Source: Ottelia alismoides
Lineage: Eukaryota; Streptophyta; Magnoliopsida; Alismatales; Hydrocharitaceae
Assembly: GCA_037367405.1 (NCBI GenBank)
Contig: JAZKJV010010618.1
Location: 1 to 64,000, forward strand
DNA: 64,000 nt
Direction: 5' to 3'
The number at the start of each line of letters is the position of its first letter. Within the stretch, counting starts at the first letter, position 1. A program made the position numbers and the translations under genes. The notes below the pieces were generated by a model that saw only the letters and a list, made by a program, of their open reading frames with translations, was not told where the DNA came from and ran no database searches. Of the stretch, positions 47,441 through 59,564 are shown in pieces.

Positions 47441-49324
47441 TGATGAATCTATGATTCATTGCATTAAGAGACCCGAGTAAGGTCTTCTCAAGCATTATCA
47501 CGATGGAACAGGGTGCTTTCCCAGGCATATTTTGGTGGTTGAATTTTCTGGTCGAATGTCAGTATTTAAGCATAATTTCATGTGGTCAGGGTTTGATGAG
47601 TTCTTCATTCAGTTTGAAGTCAGTTTCGTGCATCCTACTTGATTTGCGAGTTTGATACCATTCATGTTTATACCCTCATCACATGCAACCCTGTCTCAAC
47701 ATAACTCTATCTCATCCAAATTTATACCACATACTTCTACAATACCTACTTGAAAAATCAAGGAATCTCAAGGCCTTACAACAACTTCACCCATTCTTTT
47801 GGACTTTAATGCAAAAGTCCCAATGATTTGACAAAACGGCATGGCTTAATTTCCTTTCATTCCCATGCACGTAGAGAGCTCTCCCTATCTCTCCACACTC
47901 CATTTCCATGCAAAAGAAATAAAGATAGGAACAAAACAACGTCTCACGTCATCCCTCCCTTTCTCTACGATCATGGAACTCATATAAAGCTCACGTTCCT
48001 TCTCTTGTGTCGACTTGGACACCTAAACCACCTGCATAAATGCCACTGTCTAGTTAAAAAAAAAATCTATATAAATCATCAGAGTTCTGCGCACGTTGTG
48101 GTTTTGCATGAAAATCGTGATGTTCTTTACATGAAATTCGCCAGCCGTATCTCATCTACTTTGATCACCCACATGCATCGTGGAGCCTCATGCAAAAAAA
48201 TTCATGATCAAATTATATGGCGGGGAATCTTTCTAAATCTGATGGCCAATTAACTTTCCTTTTGCGGCAGATCTGAATACACGAGAATCATGTAACAGAT
48301 TTGCACGACACCTCGCCCTCGCTGTCCAGAATTGACGGAGCCCTATTTTTCTGCTTTTATTCCTGCCAAAATTGCACGCCTCGCACTAACAGCTCAAGCA
48401 AACCACGAGATTCTCGGGCTGAAATTAAGCATTCGGTATCAATAGGCCGCCAACCATCATGCACGAATGAGGATAAAATGAGAAGGAGATCGGCGTGCAA
48501 AAGCAGGCTGGAAACCACGAGGACATCACCGTGACCTAAAGAGAGAATAGTGAAGCACCCTTTGCGACTCCTCTCTTTCGTCCAGATCTCTCATTCTGCC
48601 TCAACTTTTACTGTCATTTCTTTCATGTTTTGTTATTGTTTAAATGTCTCTTTAAATAAACATCTAAGTTGATAGGTTGTTATCCTTGTGTTTCCAGGTA
48701 CAAACATGAGGCACTGGAGTAGCAAAGTGATGCCTCGATAACATCCAGATCCAGATGATTCCCTTCTACTTTGCATGCATATCCCCAGCAAAGAATTCAG
48801 GAGTCCAAGTTGTATCTCAAGAGAAGAAAATAGGGCTACAAACTAAGTCTAAGTTTCCTTTGCCTTGACTTTTATTCTCTTTGTGCAAGAAGCTTGATTG
48901 ATGAAAGCATTTGAGCCGTAATTCCAGATCAAGTGTCATTCCTTTGCTGAACTTAGTTTTTTTTCCTGAAGTTTGACGCTTTTTTTTTGTAGCAATCATC
49001 ATCAATGCAAAGCATCGTGCTCATTTGTTCCTTTCATCTTTAATGTATTTCTTTGTCTCATCTAATAGCGAGTGCACGAACTTGACATTTCTTTAAATTA
49101 GCCGGGATATTTCTTCTCTCCGTAATTGTTAAAATAAAATCATGAAACATCGAATCTGCCTCCCTGTGATCGACCTGTGACTCTCCACTATACATGCGCA
49201 CATCTCATGTGTGTTTTGTTAATTTGAGTATCAGATATAAATTTTATTATTGATCCGTCCTCTATCTTTGTGCACAACGACTCGATTTTTACATCGATTT
49301 ACGCATTCTGATTTTCGACGATCA
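47441..49324 (+). repeat. 5' LTR of the Athila-type element
   Basis: An 1,884-bp LTR whose first bases form an imperfect palindrome (TGATGAATC...GATTCATT). It is nearly identical to 57680-59564. The frame at 47828-48253 is conserved in both LTRs only because the LTRs are near-identical, and it shows no domain. Confidence 0.92.
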
Positions 49325-49329
49325 ATTTT

Positions 49330-49346
49330 TGGCGCCGTTGCCGGGG
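49330..49346 (+). other. primer-binding site of the Athila-type element
   Basis: TGGCGCCGTTGCCGGGG, five bases after the LTR, is the conserved Athila/Tat primer site. A GAGGCG run follows. Confidence 0.92.
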
Positions 49347-50298
49347 AGGCGAAGCGTATGTGTCTGTTTTTCTTTTCATTTGCACTTTGATTCGCCAATC
49401 TGACGTTGTTTTTTTTTTAGGTACCCGACGCTCAAAGGAATCTCGATTTGTCCGCGAAGCGACCGGCAGTAGCCCGTCAAACAAGCTAGACAATCATCTT
49501 AGATCCGTTGACACCAGGCGTACTTGTCTAAGACCACACGTCGATTTGACGAAAAAAAAATTTTTTTTTGCTATTTCATTTCTTAGTTAAATTAAATTTC
49601 CCTGTATTTTTCTGTTGATCTGTAATTTGGACTGGACATTCTTCTCTTCTCAACCCCTCCATAATTTTTTGTAATAACTTAGGTTTTATTTCTTGCGCTG
49701 CATTTAGATTAGCTTGTTTGTAATCTAGGCGGTTTTTAAAACAAATTAAAAACTTTCAAAAAAAAAAGACCAAAAACACTTCTGTGCACGCATATTGCTA
49801 GACGTATCTAGGATCATAGCATTCTAGGACTGCATGTGCCTGATTAGATTTAAAATTTCTGCGAAGCATATTGCATAGTAGAGTGCGGGAGCCAGGTACG
49901 CAATTCTAACCCTGCACGCATCATTTGCATTTCTGTGGTTTTCTCCCCCTGCTTAAAGAACTAAGACCACTAAAATCGCGATTGTTTGAATCGATCTAAT
50001 CTCATTCGAACCTCTCTTTGAAATCAAAATTAATTCTCAAGTGGTCGCCTTAAAAATCATCTCACAAAAATCTGTTTGAAACTTGGTTGATGCACTGTGG
50101 TTTGCACACGTGATTGTGATTGAAGCACAACGCAGACTAGGTCACTAGAGCCCAAATCCCATATTTAGAGGCCCATTTTAGGACGCGTAATTGTGTTTTA
50201 AAGATTGGATGATAACACCTTAAAATTGAAAAGATAAGCTCATCAGAGCACATCACGTGTTGAGTGTGCAAAAGGAATTGTTTTGTGTTTGATTGTGT
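49347..50298 (+). other. untranslated leader of the Athila-type element
   Basis: About 0.95 kb between the primer site and the gag start, AT-rich and without a conserved frame, as usual in this lineage. Confidence 0.6.
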
Positions 50299-52665
50299 AT
50301 GTACGGTCGTCGGTCCCAACAACCACCATTGTTCAACCCCAACTTCATCACTCCCACAAGATTTTCTACATCATCATCTAGATTTAGGATGGCACAACCA
50401 CCTCCACCACCTGACTTTGATCAAATCGAAGATGATGAGTTTCAAATCCCAGGACCACCCGACCAAAATACAATTAATCAGCAGCTATTGGCAGGATTCA
50501 ACATAATGAGAGAGGAATTAGCTGCTATGCGACGAGAAAGAGAGAGAGAGAATGAGAGACCAAAGACCATCCGTGAGTATTATGATCCCGGTCTCCATCA
50601 TCTCACACCATGGATCCAACTCCCACCCATGGAAAGGAGCTTTGAGTTAAAACCGAATACCATCTCTCTTCTCCCACACTTTTATGGAAAGAGTGCAGAG
50701 GACCCCATCCAACACATCCATGAATTTCTATCCATAAGTGACACCTTGGTCTACCATGACATAAGTGAAGACTACATCCGCCTTAAGTTATTCCCATTCT
50801 CTCTAAAAGACAAGGCAAGTCAATGGTTGAGAAATTTAGGAAGGATCATAACTACATGGGAAGACTTAAGAAAGACCTTTGTGAACAAATTCTTTCCCAT
50901 TGGTAGAACAAATGCTTTAAGGAGAGCCATTACGACCTTTACCCAAGAACCAGGAGAATTGTTTCATGAGTCATGGGAAAGGTACAATGACATGCTGAGG
51001 AAATGCCCACATCATGATGTTCCTCAGTGGCACCTATGTCAGACATTTTACCAAGGCCTTAGAGATGACTTAAGGAACACAGTAGATGCAAGCTGCGGAG
51101 GAAACTTTCTAAGCAAAGATGTAGAGAGTGCGTGGCAACTCTTTGAAAATATGAGCGAAAATTCTCTCAACCACGCCTCAATCAAAACTTTTTGCAGAAT
51201 CGACCCAACAAAAAATATCAAGACTTACACATCTGAGACTCGGGAGAATCTTTCAAGTTTAGAAATGGAATTAGTCTGCAAAAAGTTAGACAAAATGGAC
51301 GTTATTGCTAAACAAGTCGAACAACTTACGAAATTAGTAGAGGGAAATGTTAGCAACGTCCAGGAGCAAACTTCATCTGCTCCACAACCCCCACAACCTG
51401 TCGCACTTGTACATACTCCAACCCATCCACCTGTTGTAAATACTCCACAATCTTATTCACATTTTTCTCCTAACCAAATGGTCTACTACACTAACCAACC
51501 TATTGTACAGACTTACACACCCCAAGAAGGTTCGATTGCCTTCCATTGTAACCCACCTTACCCTTCTGAGACGCCACCTCAACCATATGAGAATGCCAAC
51601 TGGGTTCAAGGAAATCCACACTCAAATACATACAACCCAGGCTGGCGCTCACATCCAAATTTCTCATGGAGACAACAAGGTCAAGACCAACACCAAGGGC
51701 AAAAGCCACCACCCCAACCTGAGTCCCGACATACACAAACCCAAGGATCACAATCCACTACCTCAGAGGACCGTTTTGATATGTTGGCTAAGATGATGAC
51801 TGAATTGCAAAGAGAAGTACAAGCTTTGAAGAGACAAAATGAGACCCAATTGAAAAGTTCAGTCCAACCCACACAAGGAACTCTATGTTCACAACCTACT
51901 CCAAACCCAAGGAATATGCAAATTGCCCCAACAGGATTTCAATACCCCAATCAAAGACCTCCTCACAATTTTCAAAATTCAGCACAACAAAATAATGGAG
52001 CTGGATCAAGTAGCAATGCTAGTGCCCATGCCGTGACTCTTAGGAGTGGGACTACCACACAAGACCCACCACAAATAAAAGGGAAGGAAAAAGAAAGGAA
52101 AGACCCCATTGAGAACGAAGATGAAGAGATCTTAGGTGAAGACGATTGTATATCTGACTCACCATCTTCCCACACCATACCAGCTCCCTTCCCTGAGGCA
52201 CTAAAAAAGCTCCATTCCAAGAAGAGCTCAATGGCCTCAAATGAGGAAATCCACAAAGTGTTTGAGCAAGTTCAGATTAGCATCCCACTATTAGATGCCA
52301 TCAAACACATTCCAGCTTATGCTAAATTCCTCAAAGAAATCTGCACACCCAAGAGGAATACAAAGTCCAAGAACCTAACACCCGAGCGTCACATTCTAAC
52401 CCAAGAGACCACCAATGCCATCTTGCATCACTTACCCCAAAAGCGACGTGATCCCGGAGCCCCGATGATTCGATGTGAAATTGGTGATACCTTATTTGAG
52501 AAGGCACTCTTAGACCTCGGAGCATCCATTAACCTTATCCCCACATCATTGATTGATCAATTCCACCTAGGACAACCAAAGCCCACACCGGTTACACTCC
52601 AACTAGCAGACCGCTCGGTTAAGAGACCTAGAGGAGTGTTAGAGGATGTTTTAGTCAAGGTTTAG
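50299..52665 (+). CDS. gag-protease part of the Athila polyprotein
   Basis: Gag packages the element RNA and the protease matures the polyprotein. The first ATG is at 50299 (MYGRRSQQPPLF); MAQPPPPPDFDQ at 50390 is an alternative start. A retrotransposon gag domain lies at roughly residues 100-235 (HFYGKSAEDPIQHIHEFL, LFPFSLKDKASQWLRNLG, FHESWERYNDMLRKCPHHD). A Pro/Gln-rich middle and an acidic stretch follow; no CCHC knuckle is seen. The aspartic protease core is at about residue 735 (EKALLDLGASINLIP), followed by LQLADRSVKRPRG. The frame stops at TAG 52663-52665, in the middle of the protease, and continues in the same frame from 52666. The related element has Gln at the aligned site, so this is a premature stop rather than a normal gag/pol boundary. 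Confidence 0.85.
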   Translation: MYGRRSQQPPLFNPNFITPTRFSTSSSRFRMAQPPPPPDFDQIEDDEFQIPGPPDQNTINQQLLAGFNIMREELAAMRRERERENERPKTIREYYDPGLHHLTPWIQLPPMERSFELKPNTISLLPHFYGKSAEDPIQHIHEFLSISDTLVYHDISEDYIRLKLFPFSLKDKASQWLRNLGRIITTWEDLRKTFVNKFFPIGRTNALRRAITTFTQEPGELFHESWERYNDMLRKCPHHDVPQWHLCQTFYQGLRDDLRNTVDASCGGNFLSKDVESAWQLFENMSENSLNHASIKTFCRIDPTKNIKTYTSETRENLSSLEMELVCKKLDKMDVIAKQVEQLTKLVEGNVSNVQEQTSSAPQPPQPVALVHTPTHPPVVNTPQSYSHFSPNQMVYYTNQPIVQTYTPQEGSIAFHCNPPYPSETPPQPYENANWVQGNPHSNTYNPGWRSHPNFSWRQQGQDQHQGQKPPPQPESRHTQTQGSQSTTSEDRFDMLAKMMTELQREVQALKRQNETQLKSSVQPTQGTLCSQPTPNPRNMQIAPTGFQYPNQRPPHNFQNSAQQNNGAGSSSNASAHAVTLRSGTTTQDPPQIKGKEKERKDPIENEDEEILGEDDCISDSPSSHTIPAPFPEALKKLHSKKSSMASNEEIHKVFEQVQISIPLLDAIKHIPAYAKFLKEICTPKRNTKSKNLTPERHILTQETTNAILHHLPQKRRDPGAPMIRCEIGDTLFEKALLDLGASINLIPTSLIDQFHLGQPKPTPVTLQLADRSVKRPRGVLEDVLVKV

Positions 52666-55600
52666 GATTTTCACTTCCCAGTTGATTTCTTGGTCTTGGA
52701 CATGGAAGTTCCCGAAAAGCTAAGCCACACTCCAATCATATTAGGAAGACCATTTTTAGCAACTGCTAAGGCTCATGTTGACTGTGAAAAAGGGACCGTT
52801 GAATTTTCTGTGGGAGACGAGAAGATAGAAATTGATGTAATGAAACCTTTACAAAAGAAAAAAGAAGAGGAGAATTGTGGATACATTGAATCTTGTCAAC
52901 AATTGGATTTGATTGAGGAAGAAGTTATCCAAGCATGTCTGAACACTAGACTTATAGAAGGATCTCCAATTGAAGACCATGACCCATTATTAGAGGAGCT
53001 AAGCACTGATCTTGATCAGCTCCTATCCACCCCATGTGATATCGAGAAGAACTTAACTGAATCTGAGAACACTTTACATTTATCTGAAAACACCCAATTA
53101 GAGTTGAAACCTCTCCCTGAGAATTTGAAATATGCCTTCTTAGGTGAGCAACAAACCTTACCAGTAATTATAAGTGCTCACCTAACAAGTGACCAAGAAA
53201 ATCGATTGTTGGATGTTTTGAGGAAGAATAAGAAGGCAATTGGTTGGACACTTGCTGATCTCCGAGGTATTAGTCCTAGTTACTGCACACACCACATCTA
53301 CCTTGAAGATGGAGCTCGACCCTCCCGCGAGATGCAGAGAAGATTGAATCCGAATATGCGGGAGGTCGTAAAGAAAGAGATCATCAAATGGTTGGATAAT
53401 GGCATCATTTATGCCATCTCAGACAGCCCATGGGTAAGTCCTGTTCAGGTTGTACCCAAGAAAACGGGGTTGACTGTTGTCACCAATGACAAGGGCGAAT
53501 TGGTACCAACCAGAACAACCACTTCGTGGAGAATTTGCATAGATTATCGGAGATTGAATACAACCACGAAGAAAGACCATTTTCCGCTCCCATTCATTGA
53601 TCAAATAATTGAGCGATTGGCAGGCAAGGAATATTTTTGTTTCCTTGATGGGTACTCGGGCTACAATCAGGTGGCCATTGAACCCATGGACCAAGAAAAG
53701 ACTACATTTACCTGCCCCTATGGTACGTATGCTTTTAGGATGATGCCATTCGGACTTTGTAATGCTCCCGCCACTTTTCAAAGATGCATGCTTGCGATTT
53801 TCACTGAGATGGTAGGAGATTTTATGGAGATATTTATGGATGATTTCTCAGTGTTTGGACACTCTTTTGATTCTTGTTTGGAGTATTTAGATCGATTCCT
53901 CCAAAGATGTGTGGATGTGAATTTGGTTTTATCATGGGAGAAAAGCCATTTTATGGTCACCAATGGGATTGTACTTGGACACATTGTTTCTAAAAAGGGG
54001 ATGGAGGTAGACAAGGCTAAAACTGATTTGATTTCAAAAATGCCACCCCCAACAAATGTCAAACAGATTCGATCATTTTTGGGTCACGTCGGTTTTTATC
54101 GACGTTTCATAAAAGACTTTTCAAAGATAGCAAGACCTCTTACTGAACTTTTGGCCAAAGATCATGATTTTAACTTCGATGGAACATGCCTTGAGGCATA
54201 CAATACCCTGAAAAACATGGTGACCCAAGCCCCAATTCTCCAACCACCCAATTGGTCCCAAGACTTTGAGATCATGTGTGATGCCTCAGACTACGCGGTA
54301 GGGGCTGTGTTAGGGCAAAAGATTGACAAGCTGCCTGTCGTGATCCATTATGCCAGTAAGACCTTAGATGATACTCAAAAGAACTACACCACCACAGAAA
54401 AAGAATTACTGGCAATTGTCTTTGCATTGGAAAAATTTCGACCATATCTTTTAGGCTCAAAAGTCATTGTGTACTCAGATCACACAGCACTACGGCATCT
54501 TTTGGTGAAGAAGGATGCCAAGCCTCGCCTCATTCGATGGATACTCCTCTTACAGGAGTTTGATTTGGAGATCAGGGATAAAGCAGGAAAACAAAATGTC
54601 GTAGCTGATCATTTGTCACGACTCACATCTAATGCACAATCACTGTCCCCACCACTAAGTGACACATTCCCAGATGAGAGGTTGTTATCTGTAACCCATC
54701 TACCATGGTACGCAAATATTGTCAACTATCTTGCTGCTAACAAGATGCCAGAAGGTTTGAACAAGCAGCAGCGAGATAAATTGATTTCGGATTCCAAATA
54801 TTATGTGTGGGAGGACCCTATTCTGTTTAGGATATGCGCTGATCAGATTATCAGACGTTGTATTCCGGAGGATGAGATACAGAGTGTTCTCAACCTTTGC
54901 CATAGTTCAGGATGTGGCGGTCACTTTGCTGCCAAGAAAACTGCTGCCAAGGTCTTGCAAAGTGGCTTCTTTTGGCCAAATCTGCACAAGGATGCTCATA
55001 TGTACACTACTGCATGCCAGCGGTGTCAGACCTTAGGAGGAATGTCCAAGAAGGATGCGATGCCTCTAAACCCCATATTGATTGTGGAGATTTTTGATGT
55101 CTGGGGTATAGATTTTATGGGACCCTTCAAACCCTCACAAGGATTTCAATATATCTTGGTAGCTGTGGACTATGTGTCCAAATGGGTGGAAGCTATTCCT
55201 ACACAACCGCTGACAATAAGGTTGTTTTGGATTTTATTAAGAAAAATATCTTTTCACGCTTCGGAGTTCCACGCGCGATCATTAGTGATGGAGGTTCTCA
55301 TTTTACAAATCATCAATTTGGGAAATTGTTATTTGAGTACGGGGTTACACACAAAGTATCCACACCATATCATCCCCAGACCAATGGGCAGGCAGAGGTA
55401 TCCAACAGGGAAATCAAGAAGATCTTACAAAAGACTGTACGACCAGATAGGAAAGATTGGTCACAGAAGTTGACAGATGCATTATGGGCCTATAGGACGG
55501 CGTACAAGTCACCACTAGGCATGTCTCCTTTTCGGCTAGTTTACGGTAAAGCATGCCATCTCCCTGTTGAGATAGAACACAAAGCTATGTGGGCGATTCG

Positions 55601-55991
55601 AGAATGCAATCTAAACCTAGAGGCTGCGGGAGAAAAGAGAAAATTGCAACTTATTGAGTTAGATGAATTTAGGAATGAGGCATATGAAAACTCCCGCATC
55701 TATAAGGAGAAAATCAAAGTCTGGCATGATAAACACATCTCTAGGAAGACATTTGAGCCAGGTCAAAAAGTTTGGTTATTTGATGCTCGTCTGAAGCTAT
55801 TTCCAGGTAAATTGAAATCTAAATGGACCGGCCCATTTATTGTACGTACAGTTTTTCCTTCGGGGGCTGTCGAGATTTGTGATCCTTCTACACAACATAC
55901 CTTCACTGTTAATGTGCAGAGACTTAATCCTTGTATTGAGAATATCTACTCTCTATCCACTACTCCATCTGAGTTCTTGACTGACCCTTAG
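52666..55991 (+). pseudogene. pol of the Athila element (RT, RNase H, integrase), one frameshift
   Basis: The same frame as gag is open from 52666 to about 55205. It contains the protease tail ([18 protein letters not shown]), then RT from about 53350 ([38 protein letters not shown] with both catalytic Asp). RNase H follows ([49 protein letters not shown]), then the integrase HHCC zinc region (about 54895-55035) and the first catalytic Asp (GIDFMGPF). Near 55205 the frame changes, and the rest of the integrase ([23 protein letters not shown] with the second Asp and the Glu) lies in another frame to the stop at 55989. Loss of one base is the simplest explanation. All catalytic motifs remain. 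Confidence 0.88.
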
Positions 55992-56968
55992 GGGTGTCTC
56001 ACGTCTGGCTGCAGACGTAAAATGTAGCGCTTCGTGGGAGGCAACCCACGCTTCTCATTCTCTTCTTTCATTCATTTGTATACATATCTCCATTCACTTT
56101 CATGGCACTCACTTATGCTAACTCATGTCTCTTGGGACTAAGTCACAGATAAGCATAAGGGGAGTACCCTCATTCTTCACAAAAATACCAAAAAATGAAA
56201 ATTTACAAAAATCCACCAAAAAAAAAGATTTCCACCCATTTTTCATCCACCCTTGTACATAATTCTTTTTTATGCATGTTTTCAAAAAAAAATCATGTTT
56301 TTCAAAGTTTGCATGGAACCTTGGATTTCCGAACCACCTTACCACATCTGCATTCTGAGTCCTCTGTTGTGTTTACCTTCCATATAGTTGACCATGAGGA
56401 CATGGCACATCTCAAGCATAAGGGGGGTAGTTAGGATTCCTCAGGTCCTCCTATCTCTTGTTTCATATTTTGTGTTTTTGTGTTTTTGCTTTAAAAAAAA
56501 CCAATTTTTTTTTTTTGAAATTCTTCCAAAACCTTGTCTTTGAACAAAAAAAAACTTTTCATTCTGATCTACTTATTTCCATTTGGGCACATCTATCTTC
56601 ATTTTTTTTACCCAAGCATGTGATGAGTTTTTGAACCATGAACTTTTGTTGAGGACCCCGCCTCACCTTTATATAGGAAACTCAAGAGGTTGATGTAACT
56701 TAGGCCATTCAGGCTATTTTAGCTTAATTACCCGAGAGACAAATTGGATTAGAAACCAGATGACCTTGAATCCCTTGTTAGACATGAAGATAACCATCTG
56801 AACAACATTGTCAAGTACACTTGACACTTCTATCAAATTGAGGGATCCTAGAAAGACAAGTGTTCAACCCTTACCACCCATGACTCTTGGCCCGTATACT
56901 TAGGGAGTTGGGCCTTTCCAAGGGAGAAACATGACCCCAACATCTATATATTTAAGTTGGCAAAGCTA
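55992..56968 (+). repeat. 3' untranslated region with two internal polypurine-tract-like copies
   Basis: AAGCATAAGGGGA at about 56151-56163 and AAGCATAAGGGGGG at about 56414-56427 repeat the tract that adjoins the 3' LTR (57667-57679). The second is preceded by ATGAGGACATGGCACAT (56394-56410), the same lead-in as in the nested element and in the element at 63744. GGGACTA precedes the first (56134) and the LTR-adjacent copy (57652). A/T homopolymers occur at 56280-56560. Confidence 0.7.
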
Positions 56969-57679
56969 AAGTATCCGTACATTGAAGGTATTTTAAAATA
57001 CCTCCACACATAATGTAAGTACGCTCTACTTTTAACAATAAAGATGCTTCCACTACTCCTGAGCAGTGCCAGAATTGGTAGCAAACTAGTGCTAATAGTC
57101 GAGGCTGTTTAAAAATCCACAGGAGCAGGTGGATAAAGGGCATCAGTAGGGCCAGAGTTGGCGTATCTCGAACGCAGATGGTCGAACCCTACTCAATAAA
57201 GCTTACAAATGCCAATCAAATCATTAATAAAGCTAACGGGGGTGATCCGACTTGGAAGGGAAGTTGTACCTCCCACAGTTAGTATCAGTGCTAAGGGAAT
57301 ATTGGGCTTGCACACGAACCGAGCACTTGGCGAATTGGGAGACTTCAAGTTATAGAACAACATCGTTCACCATGGTCTAAAATAATGTCAGATAAGGTTC
57401 ATAGGTCAATTGGATTCTAAGCTCAACTTGATACTCAGGTGCTGTTTTACTTAAGTGACATCCATCTTAAGAGAATCCATCACCATACTATATGTAAATA
57501 AGATGTCCTCACTCTTAGTTCAAGATTCAAAATCACATCTATTGTTAGGTAGAGAGATATGAAATGGGTTTACTCATTGGAAAACCTCAGAAGATTAGAG
57601 TTCCCTTCTTTCATTTTGGTTGTTTGGTTTTTCAATAAATTGTCTTGCTCGGGACTAGCAAGAGACAAGCATAAGGGGG
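56969..57679 (+). other. distal 3' untranslated region and polypurine tract of the Athila element
   Basis: Nearly identical to 46730-47440. It ends in the polypurine tract AAGCATAAGGGGG at 57667-57679, directly before the LTR. No conserved frame. Confidence 0.8.
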
Positions 57680-59564
57680 TGATGAATCTATGATTCATTA
57701 CATTAAGAGACCCGAGTAAGGTCTTCTCAAGCATTATCACGATGGAACAGGGTGCTTTCCCAGGCATATTTTGGTGGTTGAATTTTCTGGTCGAATGTCA
57801 GTATTTAAGCATAATTTCATGTGGTCAGGGTTTGATGAGTTCTTCATTCAGTTTGAAGTCAGTTTCGTGCATCCTACTTGATTTGCGAGTTTGATACCAT
57901 TCATGTTTATATCCTCATCACATGCAACCCTGTCTCAACATAACTCTATCTCATCCAAATTTATACCACATACTTCTACAATACCTACTTGAAAAATCAA
58001 GGAATCTCAAGGCCTTACAACAACTTCACCCATTCTTTTGGACTTTAATGCAAAAGTCCCAATGATTTGACAAAACGGCATGGCTTAATTTCCTTTCATT
58101 CCCATGCACGTAGAGAGCTCTCCCTATCTCTCCACACTCCATTTCCATGCAAAAGAAATAAAGATAGGAACAAAACAACGTCTCACGTCATCCCTCCCTT
58201 TCTCTACGATCATGGAACTCATATAAAGCTCACGTTCCTTCTCTTGTGTCGACTTGGACACCTAAACCACCTGCATAAATGCCACTGTCTAGTTAAAAAA
58301 AAAATCTATATAAATCATCAGAGTTCTGCGCACGTTGTGGTTTTGCATGAAAATCGTGATGTTCTTTACATGAAATTCGCCAGCCGTATCTCATCTACTT
58401 TGATCACCCACATGCATCGTGGAGCCTCATGCAAAAAAATTCATGATCAAATTATATGGCGGGGAATCTTTCTAAATCTGATGGCCAATTAACTTTCCTT
58501 TTGCGGCAGATCTGAATACACGAGAATCATGTAACAGATTCGCACGACACCTCGCCCTCGCTGTCCAGAATTGACGGAGCCCTATTTTTCTGCTTTTATT
58601 CCTGCCAAAATTGCACGCCTCGCACTAACAGCTCAAGCAAACCACGAGATTCTCGGGCTGAAATTAAGCATTCGGTATCAATAGGCCGCCAACCATCATG
58701 CACGAATGAGGATAAAATGAGAAGGAGATCGGCGTGCAAAAGCAGGCTGGAAACCACGAGGACATCACCGTGACCTAAAGAGAGAATAGTGAAGCACCCT
58801 TTGCGACTCCTCTCTTTCGTCCAGATCTCTCATTCTGCCTCAACTTTTACTGTCATTTCTTTCATGTTTTGTTATTGTTTAAATGTCTCTTTAAATAAAC
58901 GTCTAAGTTGATAGGTTGTTATCCTTGTGTTTCCAGGTACAAACATGAGGCACTGGAGTAGCAAAGTGATGCCTCGATAACATCCAGATCCAGATGATTC
59001 CCTTCTACTTTGCATGCATATCCCCAGCAAAGAATTCAGGAGTCCAAGTTGTATCTCAAGAGAAGAAAATAGGGCTACAAACTAAGTCTAAGTTTCCTTT
59101 GCCTTGACTTTTATTCTCTTTGTGCGAGAAGCTTGATTGATGAAAGCATTTGAGCCGTGTTTCCAGATCAAGTGTCATTCCTTTGCTGAACTTAGCTTTT
59201 TTTTCCTGAAGTTTGACGCTTTTTTTTTGTAGCAATCATCATCAATGCAAAGCATCGTGCTCATTTGTTCCTTTCATCTTTAATGTATTTCTTTGTCTCA
59301 TCTAATAGCGAGTGCACGAACTTGACATTTCTTTAAATTAGCCGGGATATTTCTTCTCTCCGTAATTGTTAAAAAAAAATCATGAAACATCGAATCTGCC
59401 TCCCTGTGATCGACCTGTGACTCTCCACTATACATGCGCACATCTCATGTGTGTTTTGTTAATTTGAGTATCAGATATAAATTTTATTATTGATTCGTCC
59501 TCTATCTTTGTGCACAACGACTCGATTTTTACATCGATTTACGCATTCTGATTTTCGACGATCA
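57680..59564 (+). repeat. 3' LTR of the Athila-type element
   Basis: An 1,885-bp LTR ending GACGATCA. The next base pairs (GCAGG) start the interrupted pol gene of the host element. Confidence 0.92.

Larger units (their letters stand above)
47441..59564 (+). mobile_element. Athila-type Ty3/Gypsy retrotransposon, young and nearly intact
   Basis: LTRs are at 47441-49324 and 57680-59564, each starting TGATGAATC and ending GACGATCA. A TGGCGCCGTTGCCGGGG primer site follows the first, and a polypurine tract AAGCATAAGGGGG precedes the second. A gag-pol polyprotein occupies 50299-55991. By eye the LTRs differ at about ten positions in 1.88 kb, indicating recent insertion. The right flank (59565 on) is the pol gene of another Gypsy element. 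No matching left target duplication is visible, because the left side continues into a partial tandem copy. One in-frame stop and one frameshift in pol probably make this copy dependent on others. Confidence 0.92.

Noticed and set aside
47828..48253. 141-codon frame repeated at 58067-58492
   Set aside because: Its duplication follows from the near-identical LTRs. It has no domain, and the LTRs are too recent for conservation to mean selection.
53419..54062. Antisense frames within the Athila pol
   Set aside because: Shadows of the RT-coding strand, with no recognisable content.
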